A stretch of 64,000 bases of DNA from Gemmatimonadetes bacterium 2013_60CM_65_52 (GCA_002215645.1 NGFI01000006.1:62001-126000); one strand, 5' to 3'. Numbered from the stretch's first letter, positions 9,393-18,621 are shown. The notes: generated from the letters alone by a model not told the origin. Numbers and translations: made by a program.

Positions 9393-10367
9393 ATGTCCAC
9401 GTTACCGTCTCCTTCGTCTCGATGGTCCGTCGAGCCCAGCCAGCTGGAGCGCGTCACCGCTGCACTGCCAAAGGAATTCCTTCGGCGTAACGCGGCGCTT
9501 GCTCCGTACACGACGTTCAAGATCGGTGGTCCCGCCGACCTGTTGCTGGAGGCAACCTCCGCCGACGTCCTGGCCGATGCTGTAATGGCCGCGCGCGCCG
9601 CGCGGGTGCCCTGTTTCGTGCTCGGGCTTGGCGCAAATGTACTCGTTGGGGACCTCGGCGTCCGAGGCCTGGTCGTGCGCAACACTGCATCCCGTTTCGA
9701 GTTTTCCCCAGAGGGACGCCTCGACGTCGAAACAGGCGCCGTCATGGCAAGGTTGATTCCCGAAGCCGTTCGGCGGGGCTGGTCCGGACTCGAGCACTAC
9801 GTTGGCATTCCGAGCACCGTTGGCGGCGCGATCTGGCAGAATCTGCATTTCCTGTCGCCGGCGCCGGAGCGCGAGCGAACGATGTTCATCGCCGAGGTGT
9901 TCGAGTCCGCCGAGTTGCTGACACAGGAAAACGGGCGCATGGTTGCCGACGCCGCCTACATGCGATTCGGCTATGACGATAGCGTTCTTCATCACCGGAG
10001 CGACATCGCGCTCAAGGCAACGTTCCAGTTGGCGCGAAAGAGTCCCGACGAGATGCATCGCATCATGCAGGAGAACCTGAGCTGGCGGGGGAGCAGGCAC
10101 CCGTGGCTCGAGTATCATCCCAGCGTCGGCTCGATCTTCAAGAAGATCGAGGGCATCGGCGCCGGACGCCTGGTGGATCAGTGCGGACTCAAGGGATATC
10201 GCGTGGGCGACGTGCAGATATCCCACATTCACGCCAACATCATGGTGAACCTGGGAAACGCCACGAGTAGCGATGTGCTCGCGCTCATTCGCCACGCGCA
10301 GCGGTCGGTGAAGGAGCGCTTTGGATACGACCTCGAGCCCGAGATCGGTTTCGTGGGTGAGTTCTAG
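9393..10367 (+). CDS. murB: UDP-N-acetylenolpyruvoylglucosamine reductase
   Basis: 324 residues from ATG 9393. An in-frame start at 9303 exists but would overlap the divergent peptidase start and adds non-conserved sequence. FAD enzyme that makes UDP-MurNAc with NADPH. Visible: substrate/FAD loop TTFKIGGPADLL, LGLGANVLVGD, GLEHYVGIPSTVGGA, the active-site serine in SVGSIFKK, the GLKGYRVGDVQISHIHANIMVN block, and the C-terminal glutamate in LEPEIGFVGEF. Cytoplasmic peptidoglycan precursor synthesis. Its stop and that of the convergent rhomboid gene share CTAG. Confidence 0.95.
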   Translation: MSTLPSPSSRWSVEPSQLERVTAALPKEFLRRNAALAPYTTFKIGGPADLLLEATSADVLADAVMAARAARVPCFVLGLGANVLVGDLGVRGLVVRNTASRFEFSPEGRLDVETGAVMARLIPEAVRRGWSGLEHYVGIPSTVGGAIWQNLHFLSPAPERERTMFIAEVFESAELLTQENGRMVADAAYMRFGYDDSVLHHRSDIALKATFQLARKSPDEMHRIMQENLSWRGSRHPWLEYHPSVGSIFKKIEGIGAGRLVDQCGLKGYRVGDVQISHIHANIMVNLGNATSSDVLALIRHAQRSVKERFGYDLEPEIGFVGEF

Positions 10368-11131
10368 CTCGGCGGGATATCCCTCGGCCGGTCATCCGGC
10401 GGAACGAAGTTGGAGAGAAAGAGCCGCTCCTGAGGCGTCAGGCTCTTCAGGCCGGTCGCACTGATCTTGTCGAGAATGCGATTCACTTCATCCTGATTCA
10501 CGGAGTGGACGCGCGCTCGATCCACCTTGTTCCACCGGGACGCCAGCGAATCTGGTGGCACCGCAATGGTGGTCTGAGCGCGGAAGCGCTTTGCACCGTG
10601 GCGTCGCTCCAGATACAACAGATACAGGAAGCCGCCGAGGAAGCCGCCAAGATGTGCGAAATGCGCAACGCCGCGGCCGACGCCCAGCAGAGCCATGGCG
10701 GTCGAGATGGCGACCAGCCACCGTGCCTCCACAGGAAACACGCCCCAGATGAGAATCTGATCACGCGGCCAGAACCGTGCGTACGCAAGGCTCACACCGA
10801 ATACGGCGCCAGACGCGCCCAGAATGACGGCGTTCGGTGAAAAGGCGAAGGACAGCAGACCGCCGCTGATTCCGCTGATGAAGTACAGCGCAATGAACCG
10901 TTGCGGGCCCATGCGCGATTCGACGCGCGTGCCGAAGAAGTACAGCGACAGCATGTTGAGCCCGATGTGCATCAGGTTTCCATGCAAAAACATGTACGTG
11001 ACGATCGTCCACGGTCGCGCAACGATGAGACTCGGCACGAACCACAGCATTTCCGTCAGACCGGGCACGGTTTGCTGCAGGAAATACATCAGGACATTGG
11101 CGATCAGCAGCCGCTGAACCCACGTCGTCAC
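10364..11131 (-). CDS. Rhomboid-family intramembrane serine protease
   Basis: 255 residues from GTG 11131, chosen because a strong GGAGG ribosome site lies about 6 nt before it and overlaps the stop of the upstream ABC-F gene. About six membrane segments. Rhomboid features: HGNLMHIGLNM in the second segment, the nucleophile Ser107 in ILGASGAVFG, and the catalytic His160 in HFAHLGGF. A cytoplasmic tail ends with the module NRILDKISATGLKSLTPQER, which recurs in the rhomboid near 63.9 kb. A longer upstream frame would cut into the ABC-F gene and is rejected. Confidence 0.93.
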   Translation of the reverse strand: MTTWVQRLLIANVLMYFLQQTVPGLTEMLWFVPSLIVARPWTIVTYMFLHGNLMHIGLNMLSLYFFGTRVESRMGPQRFIALYFISGISGGLLSFAFSPNAVILGASGAVFGVSLAYARFWPRDQILIWGVFPVEARWLVAISTAMALLGVGRGVAHFAHLGGFLGGFLYLLYLERRHGAKRFRAQTTIAVPPDSLASRWNKVDRARVHSVNQDEVNRILDKISATGLKSLTPQERLFLSNFVPPDDRPRDIPPS

Positions 11132-11141
11132 AGCGAACCTC

Positions 11142-13097
11142 CTACGATGCGGTGGCCGCGCGGCCGAGCAGCTCGACCGCGGCAGTTTCCTGCTCCCACG
11201 TGGCGAGCGCACGATCGAGGGACGCGCGCGTCTCGTCCAGTTCCATGCCAAGTCGGTGCGCGTCCGCCCGTCCATGCGCTGCCGTGTACAATGCCGGATC
11301 ATCCAGGAGGGACGTCAGCCGTTCCACTGCCGCCTCGAGATCCACGACGTCCTGCTCGGCGCGCGCCGCGCGCGTGCGCGCATCCCGCAGGAGCCGCTTC
11401 TGTTCGTCGCCACCGCGCTCTTCACGACGCGAGACCCGCCGCTTCTCGTCCACGCGCCGGCGCGCGACTTCCTCTGCTGCGCGCACGGCGGCAGCGTGCG
11501 CACGCTCCTCGCTTGCCACCTCCCATTCCCCGAACGTACCATCGAACTCGGTCACATGGCGCTCGTGCAGGACCCACACCTTGGTGGCAAGCGCGCGAAG
11601 CATGGCGCGGTCATGGCTGACCAGGATGACCGTCCCGTCGTACGCTTCGATCGCATCTTCCAACACCTCGATCGTTTCCACGTCCAGGTGATTTGTCGGC
11701 TCGTCGAGAACGAGCAGATTCGCGCGCGCCAGCATGAGCATCGCCAATGCAACGCGGGCGCGCTCGCCGCCCGAGAGCGTCGAAGCAATCCGTTGCACTT
11801 CGTCGCCGCTGAAGCCGAAGCGGCCAAGATGGCCCTGGATCAGACGACGTTCCCACTGCGGGCGAAGATCGAGAATGATGTCGAAGAGCGTGCGATTCAG
11901 CGGCACCTGTGCCAGCTGCTGATCGTAATACGCCACTCGAATCGAGTTGCCGACACGCAGCTCTCCGCGCACGACTTCTCGTTCGCCCACGAGCGCCTTG
12001 AGAAGTGTCGATTTGCCCGAGCCGTTGGGTCCGAGGATGCCAACCCGCTGTCCTCGCATGATCCGCCCCGTCAGATCTTCGATGAGCACTCGCTCTCCCA
12101 CCGCGAGGACCGCGCGATCGGCGACGACCACCTGATCTCCGCCTCGATCGGCGATGTCGAGCCGAAGCGCCATCGTGCCGTCCTCGCCTGCGACCGCGCC
12201 GAGTCTCGGAAGGCGCTCGAGCTTCTTGCGTCTTCCCTTGGCCTGCTTGCTGTTCTGGCCGGCAATGTTGCGCGCGATGTAGTCCTGCTCCGCAGATATG
12301 ACCTTCTGCTGCTTGTCGAATGCACGCTGTTGCGTGAGGCGGCGCTCTGCTCGTTGCGCAACGAACGATTCGTATCCGCCGCCGTACGGTGTCGCGGTGC
12401 CGTCCTCGAAATGCAGCACATGATCGGCAACGGCAGAGAGAAACGCGCGATCATGACTCACGAGAACGATGGTGCGATCGCTTTCCGCCAGATACTGCTC
12501 CAACCACCGCGTCGTATCGAGGTCCAGGTGATTGGTCGGCTCGTCGAGCAACAGGATGTCGGACGGTGCCACGAGCTGTCGTGCGAGTCCCACGCGGCCG
12601 CGTTCCCCTCCGCTGAGCTGCTCGAGTGGCTGCTGCCGCGCCACTGCGGGATCGAACCCAAGGCCATGCAGAACCGCGTCTACCCGTGGCGCAATCGTGT
12701 ATCCGCCTTCGTGCTCGAACCGCTCCAGGTCACGACCATAACGTTCCAGCGCCGCCGGATCGCTCGCTGTCGCGAGTGCATGTGCCTGTTCCGCGAGCGA
12801 CTGTTCGAGCGCGAGCAGCTCCGCAAACGGGCCGGCGGCCGCCTCCCACACCGTCGTCGCCACGCCAAAATCGCGATGCTGTCCCAGCAGCGAGAGCGTG
12901 ATTCCGCTGCCGCGTGACACGCTGCCGCGAGTGGGTACCAGCTCGCCGACCATCAGCTTGAACAGCGTGGTCTTGCCGGTCCCGTTGCGCCCCACGACGC
13001 CCCAACGATCACCAGCGCCGATCGTGAACGTGATGTCGCGAAACAGCGTGGTCGCGCCGAATTCTACGGCAACAGAAGAGAGCGAGAGTTGTGTCAC
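11142..13097 (-). CDS. ABC-F family ATPase (Uup/EttA-like)
   Basis: 651 residues from GTG 13097, where homology to ABC-F proteins begins (VTQLSLSSVAVEFG). Two nucleotide-binding domains without membrane segments: Walker A GRNGTGKTT and GPNGSGKST, signatures LSGGERGRVGLA and LSGGERARVALA, Walker B LLLDEPTNHLD and LVLDEPTNHLD. The linker is rich in basic residues. A C-terminal charged coiled coil (roughly residues 550-640) resembles the Uup DNA/RNA-binding tail. ABC-F proteins act on ribosomes; the exact subtype cannot be fixed by eye. The extension upstream to 13313 is ignored. Confidence 0.93.
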   Translation of the reverse strand: MTQLSLSSVAVEFGATTLFRDITFTIGAGDRWGVVGRNGTGKTTLFKLMVGELVPTRGSVSRGSGITLSLLGQHRDFGVATTVWEAAAGPFAELLALEQSLAEQAHALATASDPAALERYGRDLERFEHEGGYTIAPRVDAVLHGLGFDPAVARQQPLEQLSGGERGRVGLARQLVAPSDILLLDEPTNHLDLDTTRWLEQYLAESDRTIVLVSHDRAFLSAVADHVLHFEDGTATPYGGGYESFVAQRAERRLTQQRAFDKQQKVISAEQDYIARNIAGQNSKQAKGRRKKLERLPRLGAVAGEDGTMALRLDIADRGGDQVVVADRAVLAVGERVLIEDLTGRIMRGQRVGILGPNGSGKSTLLKALVGEREVVRGELRVGNSIRVAYYDQQLAQVPLNRTLFDIILDLRPQWERRLIQGHLGRFGFSGDEVQRIASTLSGGERARVALAMLMLARANLLVLDEPTNHLDVETIEVLEDAIEAYDGTVILVSHDRAMLRALATKVWVLHERHVTEFDGTFGEWEVASEERAHAAAVRAAEEVARRRVDEKRRVSRREERGGDEQKRLLRDARTRAARAEQDVVDLEAAVERLTSLLDDPALYTAAHGRADAHRLGMELDETRASLDRALATWEQETAAVELLGRAATAS

Positions 13098-13119
13098 GAA
13101 GCGACGCCAGAACAGTGAT

Positions 13120-13467
13120 TCACGCGTCGAGCCAGCTTTTCCACGTCCCCGCCGCGTCACCGATCGATAACGCCGTGCCCCACCGCACCAGAGGCATTTT
13201 GAGCAGCAGCGGTTCCGCTGTAAGAACTTCCAGCCAGCGGTCGTCACCATAACGGGCGGTGCGCAGGCCAAGCTCGCCGTAGCGACGTGAGTCCTCGTCG
13301 ACGAGTGCGCCAATACCCAGTTTCTGCGCGAATCGCAGCAACTCGCCGCGCGAAGCCGCCCGCTCCTGTAGATCGACGAAATGCGTCTTCATGCGGCGTT
13401 CAGCAAAGAACCGAAGCGCCTTCCGCGTGTCGGCGCTTTTCCGCGTGCCGAAGATCTGAACGTCCAT
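13120..13467 (-). CDS. ArsC/Spx-fold protein lacking the redox cysteines
   Basis: 115 residues from ATG 13467, preceded by GGAGA. The protein aligns end to end with the ArsC/Spx/YffB thioredoxin-like family: an N-terminal beta strand, then TRKALRFF, a FVDLQE strand, RRYGELGL, and the late LLLKMPLVRWG where the family has LLKRPIV. Where the family carries Cys-x-x-Cys-R-K-A this one reads S-A-D-T-R-K-A, and the Arg of the RP motif is Met. It is therefore probably not an arsenate reductase; function unknown. Divergent from the YheT-like gene with 23 nt between starts. Confidence 0.8.
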   Translation of the reverse strand: MDVQIFGTRKSADTRKALRFFAERRMKTHFVDLQERAASRGELLRFAQKLGIGALVDEDSRRYGELGLRTARYGDDRWLEVLTAEPLLLKMPLVRWGTALSIGDAAGTWKSWLDA

Positions 13468-13490
13468 TCTCTCCAGACTGCTATTATTCA

Positions 13491-14546
13491 GTGATCGCGG
13501 ATGTGCCGCGGTCCCGTTCCCATTCCGTTCGATTGCGCTGGCCAAGCGAACATACCTACACCCCAGCCTGGTGGGTACCGGGCGCGCACCTTCAGACGCT
13601 GTGGGGCAAGCTGGCGCGCCGGCCGCCCGTCGTGTCGACACGAAGCGAGCGCTGGCCGACGCCCGATCACGACGAGATCGAGATTCGACGACTTGACCGA
13701 GGTATACATACACCCGTAACGCCGCGATTGGTCATCCTCCACGGCCTCGAGGGGACCATCCGCTCGCACTACTTGCGCGGAACCCTTCGTCAGGCCGAGA
13801 TGCGCGGCTGGCCGGCGGATGTGTTGATCTTCCGCGGTTGCAATGGCGAAGTGAATCGCGTGCGGCGGATGTACCACTCCGGCGAGACGGGCGATCTGGA
13901 GCTCGTCGTGCGACGCCTGATCGAGAACGAGCCAACCCGACCGCTCGTGCTCGTCGGGTTCTCGCTCGGCGGCAACGTCCTCCTCAAGTGGCTGGGTGAA
14001 CGAGTGGATGTCATGCCTTCACAGGTCGTCGCGGCGGCCGCCGTCTCCGTACCGTTCGACCTCGAGCGCGGCGCCCGCCACATCGAAAGCGGCCTCTCCC
14101 GTCTCTACACCTGGCACTTTCTTCGGACGCTCAAGGCCAAAGCCCGTCGAAAGCTCGATCGTTTCCCCGGTCTCTTTGATGTGGCGGCGCTCGATCGGTC
14201 GCGCACGCTGTATGACTTTGACGACGCGGTGACTGCCCCCATTCACGGTTTCCGAGATGCGCACGACTACTACACCCAATCCAGCTCGCTGCAGTACCTG
14301 CGCCGCGTCCCCGTGCCGACGCTGCTGCTGAGCTCTTTCGACGACCCCTTCCTGCCGCCGGACGTGCTCGAGCGAGTTGCGTCGGAAGCCAGCGACAACC
14401 AGCATCTCGTCTGTGAGTTTCACGACCGAGGGGGACATGTCGGCTTTGTCGCCGGCAAATCGCCGGTGTCCGCGCGCTATTTCGCGGAGGAGCGAGTGCT
14501 GAGTTTTCTTGCTGCACAGGTGGTAGCTCGCAGCGCGGCCGCCTAG
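13491..14546 (+). CDS. YheT-family alpha/beta hydrolase
   Basis: About 351 residues; GTG 13491 is the working start and GTG 13503 is an alternative. Strong match to the YheT/EMB8 hydrolase family: AHLQTLWGKL near the N-terminus, HGLEGTIRSHYLRGTLRQA, RGCNGEVNR...YHSGETGDL, the nucleophile elbow VGFSLGGNVLLKWLGE (Ser in GxSxGG), a late acid residue in SSFDDPFLP, and the catalytic His in RGGHVGFV. Likely a cytoplasmic or membrane-associated esterase of unknown substrate. A possible -10 element (TATTAT, 13482-13487) sits just before the start. Confidence 0.9.
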   Translation: MIADVPRSRSHSVRLRWPSEHTYTPAWWVPGAHLQTLWGKLARRPPVVSTRSERWPTPDHDEIEIRRLDRGIHTPVTPRLVILHGLEGTIRSHYLRGTLRQAEMRGWPADVLIFRGCNGEVNRVRRMYHSGETGDLELVVRRLIENEPTRPLVLVGFSLGGNVLLKWLGERVDVMPSQVVAAAAVSVPFDLERGARHIESGLSRLYTWHFLRTLKAKARRKLDRFPGLFDVAALDRSRTLYDFDDAVTAPIHGFRDAHDYYTQSSSLQYLRRVPVPTLLLSSFDDPFLPPDVLERVASEASDNQHLVCEFHDRGGHVGFVAGKSPVSARYFAEERVLSFLAAQVVARSAAA

Positions 14547-14559
14547 CCCAGGCGTACTC

Positions 14560-15084
14560 ATGGCGTATCTGTTTCTCACCCTCTTCGTGGCCGGTGTTCT
14601 GCTCGGCGTCCGGCTGCTCTTCTTTGGCGCGGAGCGAAGGAAGCTGGTGGTGAGTCGCTTGCCACTCCGCCGCTCCGAGCCGGCGGCGGTAGCGCTTCTG
14701 ATCACACTTGGTGTCGCCGGATACTTGCTTGGTCGCACGTCTCACCTGTCGGCCGTCAACGTCCTCGGCATCGCCGCGTTGATCGCGGCGATAGTCTCTG
14801 CCGCGGCAACACGTTTGGCGATCGCCGCCGCCCGTATCGCGCCGGCGCACGATCCCAGTGACCGCCGATTCGCGCTTCAAGGACACATCGCCACCGTGTC
14901 GACCCCCATTCCGGCTCTGGGCGAGGGTGCCATTCTGATGACTGGCGACGTCAGCGCGTCCCGTGTTGCCGCACGTAGCATCGATGCGGAGGCGATCGAG
15001 GAAGGCGCCGAGGTCTGCATCGAGCGCGTTGAAAACGACGTTGCCTTCGTCGAACGGTGGACGCTGGTGGAGCGACGCCTCTAG
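14560..15084 (+). CDS. NfeD-like membrane protein with C-terminal OB-fold domain
   Basis: 174 residues. Three hydrophobic segments (about 3-22, 45-60 and 66-90) are followed by a soluble C-terminal domain from about residue 105, with FALQGHIATVSTPIPALGEGA and a beta-rich remainder ending VAFVERWTL. This pattern fits NfeD/YuaF-like OB domains, which scaffold stomatin-type proteins at membranes, but no stomatin gene is nearby. It starts 13 nt after the hydrolase gene and is probably co-transcribed with it. Confidence 0.6.
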   Translation: MAYLFLTLFVAGVLLGVRLLFFGAERRKLVVSRLPLRRSEPAAVALLITLGVAGYLLGRTSHLSAVNVLGIAALIAAIVSAAATRLAIAAARIAPAHDPSDRRFALQGHIATVSTPIPALGEGAILMTGDVSASRVAARSIDAEAIEEGAEVCIERVENDVAFVERWTLVERRL

Positions 15085-15160
15085 GGCCCGTTTCGGCGGC
15101 ACGCGTTAGGCGTGTGGCGTACGTGGGGTCGGGAAGGTCTGTCGTTGAGAGGAGGGGCCG

Positions 15161-15433
15161 ATGGCCGACGCACTGGTGTTCACGCTCGTCTTCGCCGGAC
15201 TGTTCGTGCTCCGCGGCGTCGCTGCGACGATCTTCTTCTACTACATCCTGCCCGTCGGCGACCATTGCCCGAACTGTGACGCGGTCACGCTTCGCATTCA
15301 GTCTCGTGGCTGGAATTTCTTCTTTCCGCGAGTGCGGACGAGCTGGTGTCTCGAATGCGGATGGCACGGACTGCTGCGGCCCGGCCCTCTGACGCCCGCG
15401 CCCTCAGGCTCCGAGCTGACGAAGATGCAATAG
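15161..15433 (+). CDS. Small membrane-anchored protein with two CxxC motifs
   Basis: 90 residues with a good ribosome site (GAGAGGAGGGG before ATG 15161). One N-terminal membrane helix (about 5-30) is followed by CPNCD and, 30 residues later, CLECGW, a four-cysteine arrangement typical of a zinc ribbon. The tail is proline rich. I do not recognise a named family. It ends 3 nt before the facing 97-residue gene. Confidence 0.7.
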   Translation: MADALVFTLVFAGLFVLRGVAATIFFYYILPVGDHCPNCDAVTLRIQSRGWNFFFPRVRTSWCLECGWHGLLRPGPLTPAPSGSELTKMQ

Positions 15434-15436
15434 CCG

Positions 15437-15730
15437 TTAGCGGGGCGTCGCGCCGAGGACCAGCACCGAAAGCCACTCCGGCCAGCTTCCGCTCAGCTCG
15501 AAGAAGTCGTCAAAGTACGTGAGGCCTCTGGCCTCCAGCTCCTCGACAAGCACGCCCAGCGCCTCGGTGTCGTAGATGGGTCCCAGCGCGACGATGTCGC
15601 CTTCCACGCGAAACTCCGTATCGGTAAGTCCCAGGCGAGTGTCGAGCACGGCACGGCTGAGATCCGCTCGCTCATAGGCTGCTCGCCGAAAGAAGAGCGA
15701 CGGAACACCCTGCGTAACGGGAAGTGGCAT
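15437..15730 (-). CDS. Hypothetical acidic protein, 97 residues
   Basis: Not recognised. A soluble, acidic protein with a central GDIVALGPIYDTEALGVLVEELEARGLTYFDDFFEL-type alternation of strand and helix (quoted here only in outline: GDIVALGPIYD, then VEELEARGL, then YFDDFFEL). No cysteine or metal motif, no signal peptide. It shares a 71-bp divergent upstream region with mnmG and converges on the zinc-ribbon gene. Composition and third-position GC match its neighbours, supporting a real gene. Confidence 0.6.
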   Translation of the reverse strand: MPLPVTQGVPSLFFRRAAYERADLSRAVLDTRLGLTDTEFRVEGDIVALGPIYDTEALGVLVEELEARGLTYFDDFFELSGSWPEWLSVLVLGATPR

Positions 15731-15801
15731 GCGTGAGGCCTCGCGCGGTCCGGTGACGTTTTCTCCATCGAAAGGTAGTCCCGCGGAGCTATCTTTCTGG
15801 C

Positions 15802-17751
15802 ATGTCTGCCCCCGGCCACGCGGTCGAAGCCGTCTATGATGTGATCGTGATCGGTGGCGGCCATGCCGGGACCGAGGCGGCCGTGGCCGCCGCCCGGCGA
15901 GGCGCTAGGACGGCGCTGATCACCAGCGCGCTCGAGACCATCGGCCAGATGTCGTGCAACCCGGCTATTGGCGGCGTCGCCAAAGGCACTGTCGTTCGCG
16001 AAGTCGATGCGCTCGGGGGCATCATGGCGCGCGCCACCGATCTGGCCATGTTGCAGTTCCGCATGTTGAACCGCAGCAAGGGCCCGGCCGTGTGGGCGCC
16101 GCGGGCACAGTGCGACCGCGGATTGTATCGGCGTGCTGTGCGTTCGTTGATCGAAGCACATCCGCGGCTGGAGACCGTGCAGGGGACAGTCGCGCGCTTG
16201 TTGCTCGACGACGCGCGTGTCGTGGGCGTCGAGACTCTGGAGGGACGACGCTTTTCCGCCGGAGCCGTCGTCGTCACCACGGGCACGTTTCTGCGGGGCC
16301 GCATTCATATCGGGACCACGACATCTCTCGCCGGTGGGCGTGCCGGCGAGGGCGCGGTGACGCACCTCGCGGAGCAGTTGGAGAACGCGGGGCTTCAGGT
16401 GGAGCGGTTCAAGACGGGAACGCCGCCACGCATCGACGGTCGAAGCGTGAACTGGAGTGCACTCGATCGACAGGAGAGTGAGATCGAGGCGTTCGACTTC
16501 ACCTGGTCGCATTTCTGGGACGAGCCGCGCGTGCGTGCCGATGGCGCAACCCGTCATCCGGCGCAAATGCCCTGTCTCATCGCATTCCTCGACGCGGAGG
16601 GAAAGCACATCATCAAAGAGCACATCGGGGAATCGGCGATGTATGGTGGCGCGATTGCCTCGAGGGGCCCGCGCTACTGCCCGTCTGTCGAGGACAAGAT
16701 CGTGAAGTTTCCCTTGGCCGAGCGGCACCAGCTCTTTCTCGAGCCCGAAGGGCACGATACCAGCGAGATGTACGTGAACGGTCTTTCCACGTCGCTGCCC
16801 GCACATGTGCAACTCGAGACGCTGCGATCCGTCCGCGGGTTGGAAGACGTGCGCATGACGCGCGCGGGCTACGCCATCGAGTACGACTACTATCCGCCGA
16901 CCCAACTCGATGCGACGCTCCAGGTGCGCGCTGTGCCTGGATTGTTCTTCGCGGGCCAGATCAACGGCACGACTGGATACGAGGAGGCGGCGGGGCAGGG
17001 TGTGGTCGCGGGCATCAACGCAGCCGCAGCCGCGTTGAACGGCGCGCCGCTCGTTCTGGGGCGAGAGAGCTCGTACATCGGCGTCCTCGTGAATGATCTC
17101 GTGACGCGCGGCGTGGATGAGCCCTACCGCCTTTTCACGTCGCGCTCCGAGTTCCGGCTCACCGTGCGTCAGGACAATGCCCTCCGCCGACTCGGCGGGA
17201 TTGCGAGGCAGCTCGAGCTCTACTCGCCCCGCGAACTGGAGTTGGTCGCTGGCCGCTTGGCGGCTGAAGATGAGGCGCGCGCGTTGGCCGACGCGACGTC
17301 CGTACGTCCCGAGGTCGTGGCGCCGCTCCTTGCGGAAGCACACAGCTCCGCGCTTGCTCACGCCGTTCGGGCATCGGAGCTAGCACGCCGCCAGAATGTG
17401 TCGCTGCGCGATGTGTTCCGGGTGCTCGACATCGGACAGCATTTGCCCGCGGATGCCGTGGTGAGCACTGAGCTGGAGCTCAAGTACTCCGGCTACTTCG
17501 AGCGTGAGCGGACACAGGCCGACAAGCTGCGCCGGCTCGGTGAGTTTCCCCTCGACCCGGCATTGCCCTATCACGAGATGCCCTCCCTTTCGTTCGAGGC
17601 CAGGCAGAAGCTCGCCGTGCTTCGGCCACACACGCTTGCTCAGGCGGCAAGCACGCCCGGAGTGAGTCCGAGCGATCTGCAGAACCTCGTGATCGAGATC
17701 GAGAAGCGACGTCGCGCGGGCGTGAGTCGTCGCGAGGCCCGTCGCCGCTGA
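15802..17751 (+). CDS. mnmG: tRNA uridine-5-carboxymethylaminomethyl modification enzyme MnmG (GidA)
   Basis: 649 residues. FAD-binding Rossmann motif VIVIGGGHAGTEAA near the N-terminus, then GGVAKGTVVREVDALGG, RGPRYCPSVEDKIVKFP and TGYEEAAGQGVVAGINAAA. The helical C-terminal domain contains STELELKYSGYFERE, the part that contacts MnmE. MnmG and MnmE together modify U34 of certain tRNAs; mnmE is at 44.8 kb. rsmG (gidB), which often follows, is not present here. Confidence 0.97.
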   Translation: MSAPGHAVEAVYDVIVIGGGHAGTEAAVAAARRGARTALITSALETIGQMSCNPAIGGVAKGTVVREVDALGGIMARATDLAMLQFRMLNRSKGPAVWAPRAQCDRGLYRRAVRSLIEAHPRLETVQGTVARLLLDDARVVGVETLEGRRFSAGAVVVTTGTFLRGRIHIGTTTSLAGGRAGEGAVTHLAEQLENAGLQVERFKTGTPPRIDGRSVNWSALDRQESEIEAFDFTWSHFWDEPRVRADGATRHPAQMPCLIAFLDAEGKHIIKEHIGESAMYGGAIASRGPRYCPSVEDKIVKFPLAERHQLFLEPEGHDTSEMYVNGLSTSLPAHVQLETLRSVRGLEDVRMTRAGYAIEYDYYPPTQLDATLQVRAVPGLFFAGQINGTTGYEEAAGQGVVAGINAAAAALNGAPLVLGRESSYIGVLVNDLVTRGVDEPYRLFTSRSEFRLTVRQDNALRRLGGIARQLELYSPRELELVAGRLAAEDEARALADATSVRPEVVAPLLAEAHSSALAHAVRASELARRQNVSLRDVFRVLDIGQHLPADAVVSTELELKYSGYFERERTQADKLRRLGEFPLDPALPYHEMPSLSFEARQKLAVLRPHTLAQAASTPGVSPSDLQNLVIEIEKRRRAGVSRREARRR

Positions 17752-17887
17752 CAGTGGTGCGGCAACGGGCTGCCTGATGCATGGTCGCGACATGGGGTAC
17801 GAGCCAAGGCCTTCCGGCGTGCGCTATGCAATCGCCAGGGACCCCCTCGTGGATTTAGTATCAAATCAGCAATAAATAGGAGAAGCC

Positions 17888-18610
17888 ATGCGCCTTGCGA
17901 CCCTGTTCGCCTCCGCGCTCGTGAACGTGCTCGCCGCGACGGCAGCCTCTGGCCAAACGACCATCTCCATCAGCCCGCCCGTGGTGACGACATCTGGGCA
18001 AGGTGAGGTGAAGGTGACTCCGGATCGCGCCTCGGTGATGATCGGTGTGCAAACACGCGGCGCGACGGCGACGGCTGTCGGTGCCGACAATGCGTCACGG
18101 ACCAGGGCTGTTCTCGATGCCATGACGAAGATCGGTCTCCCGAAGGAGGCGCTGTCGACGGAAGGCTACTCCGTCTACCCGGAAATGCGATACGATCGCG
18201 ACGGCGGTGCGCCGCGCGTGACAGGATACGTGGCCACGAACACCGTCCGCGTCGAGGCACGCCGACTGGACCAGGTCGGCACAATCATCGACGCTTCCCT
18301 CGCGGCCGGCGCCAACGTGATCAACGGGCTGTCCTTTTACATGGCCTCACTCGACGAGGCGCGTCGTCAGGCCATCTCGGCAGCGGTGTCAAACGCACGA
18401 GCGGATGCGGAAGCGATGGCGACGGCTGCTGGTGGAACGCTCGGTCAGTTGCTGGAAGTGTCTACTGGCGGTCCCATCGTCCCCCCGCGTCCGATGTTCG
18501 ATCTGGCGGTCCGGTCCGCCGCTGGCGGGGCGGTCCCAACACCGGTCAACCCGGGGCAGCAGACGGTGACGGCGTTCGTCAGCGCCAAATGGCGGTTCGT
18601 GCCTCGCTGA
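17888..18610 (+). CDS. SIMPL-domain (DUF541) exported protein
   Basis: 240 residues, with a clear AGGAG ribosome site before ATG 17888. Signal peptide of about 22 residues ending ASGQ. The mature protein matches the SIMPL/DUF541 fold: VTTSGQGEVKVTPDRASVMIGV opens the first strand set (split here: GQGEVKVTPD, then VMIGV), YVATNTVRV, INGLSFYM, and DEARRQAISAAVSNARADAEAMA near residue 165. Periplasmic or outer-membrane proteins of this kind have varied or unknown roles. It lies alone between mnmG and the parS/parAB locus. Confidence 0.88.
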   Translation: MRLATLFASALVNVLAATAASGQTTISISPPVVTTSGQGEVKVTPDRASVMIGVQTRGATATAVGADNASRTRAVLDAMTKIGLPKEALSTEGYSVYPEMRYDRDGGAPRVTGYVATNTVRVEARRLDQVGTIIDASLAAGANVINGLSFYMASLDEARRQAISAAVSNARADAEAMATAAGGTLGQLLEVSTGGPIVPPRPMFDLAVRSAAGGAVPTPVNPGQQTVTAFVSAKWRFVPR

Positions 18611-18621
18611 CTGCTGCCCGG

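Noticed and set aside
11256-12917. A 553-codon open frame antisense to the ABC-F gene
   Set aside because: Same reason: it is a shadow of the conserved ABC-F gene, with no ribosome site or recognisable domains.
15493-17361. A 622-codon open frame on the minus strand, antisense to mnmG
   Set aside because: High GC makes long antisense frames common; it mirrors the codon pattern of mnmG, has biased Arg/His/Gly content, and matches no family.
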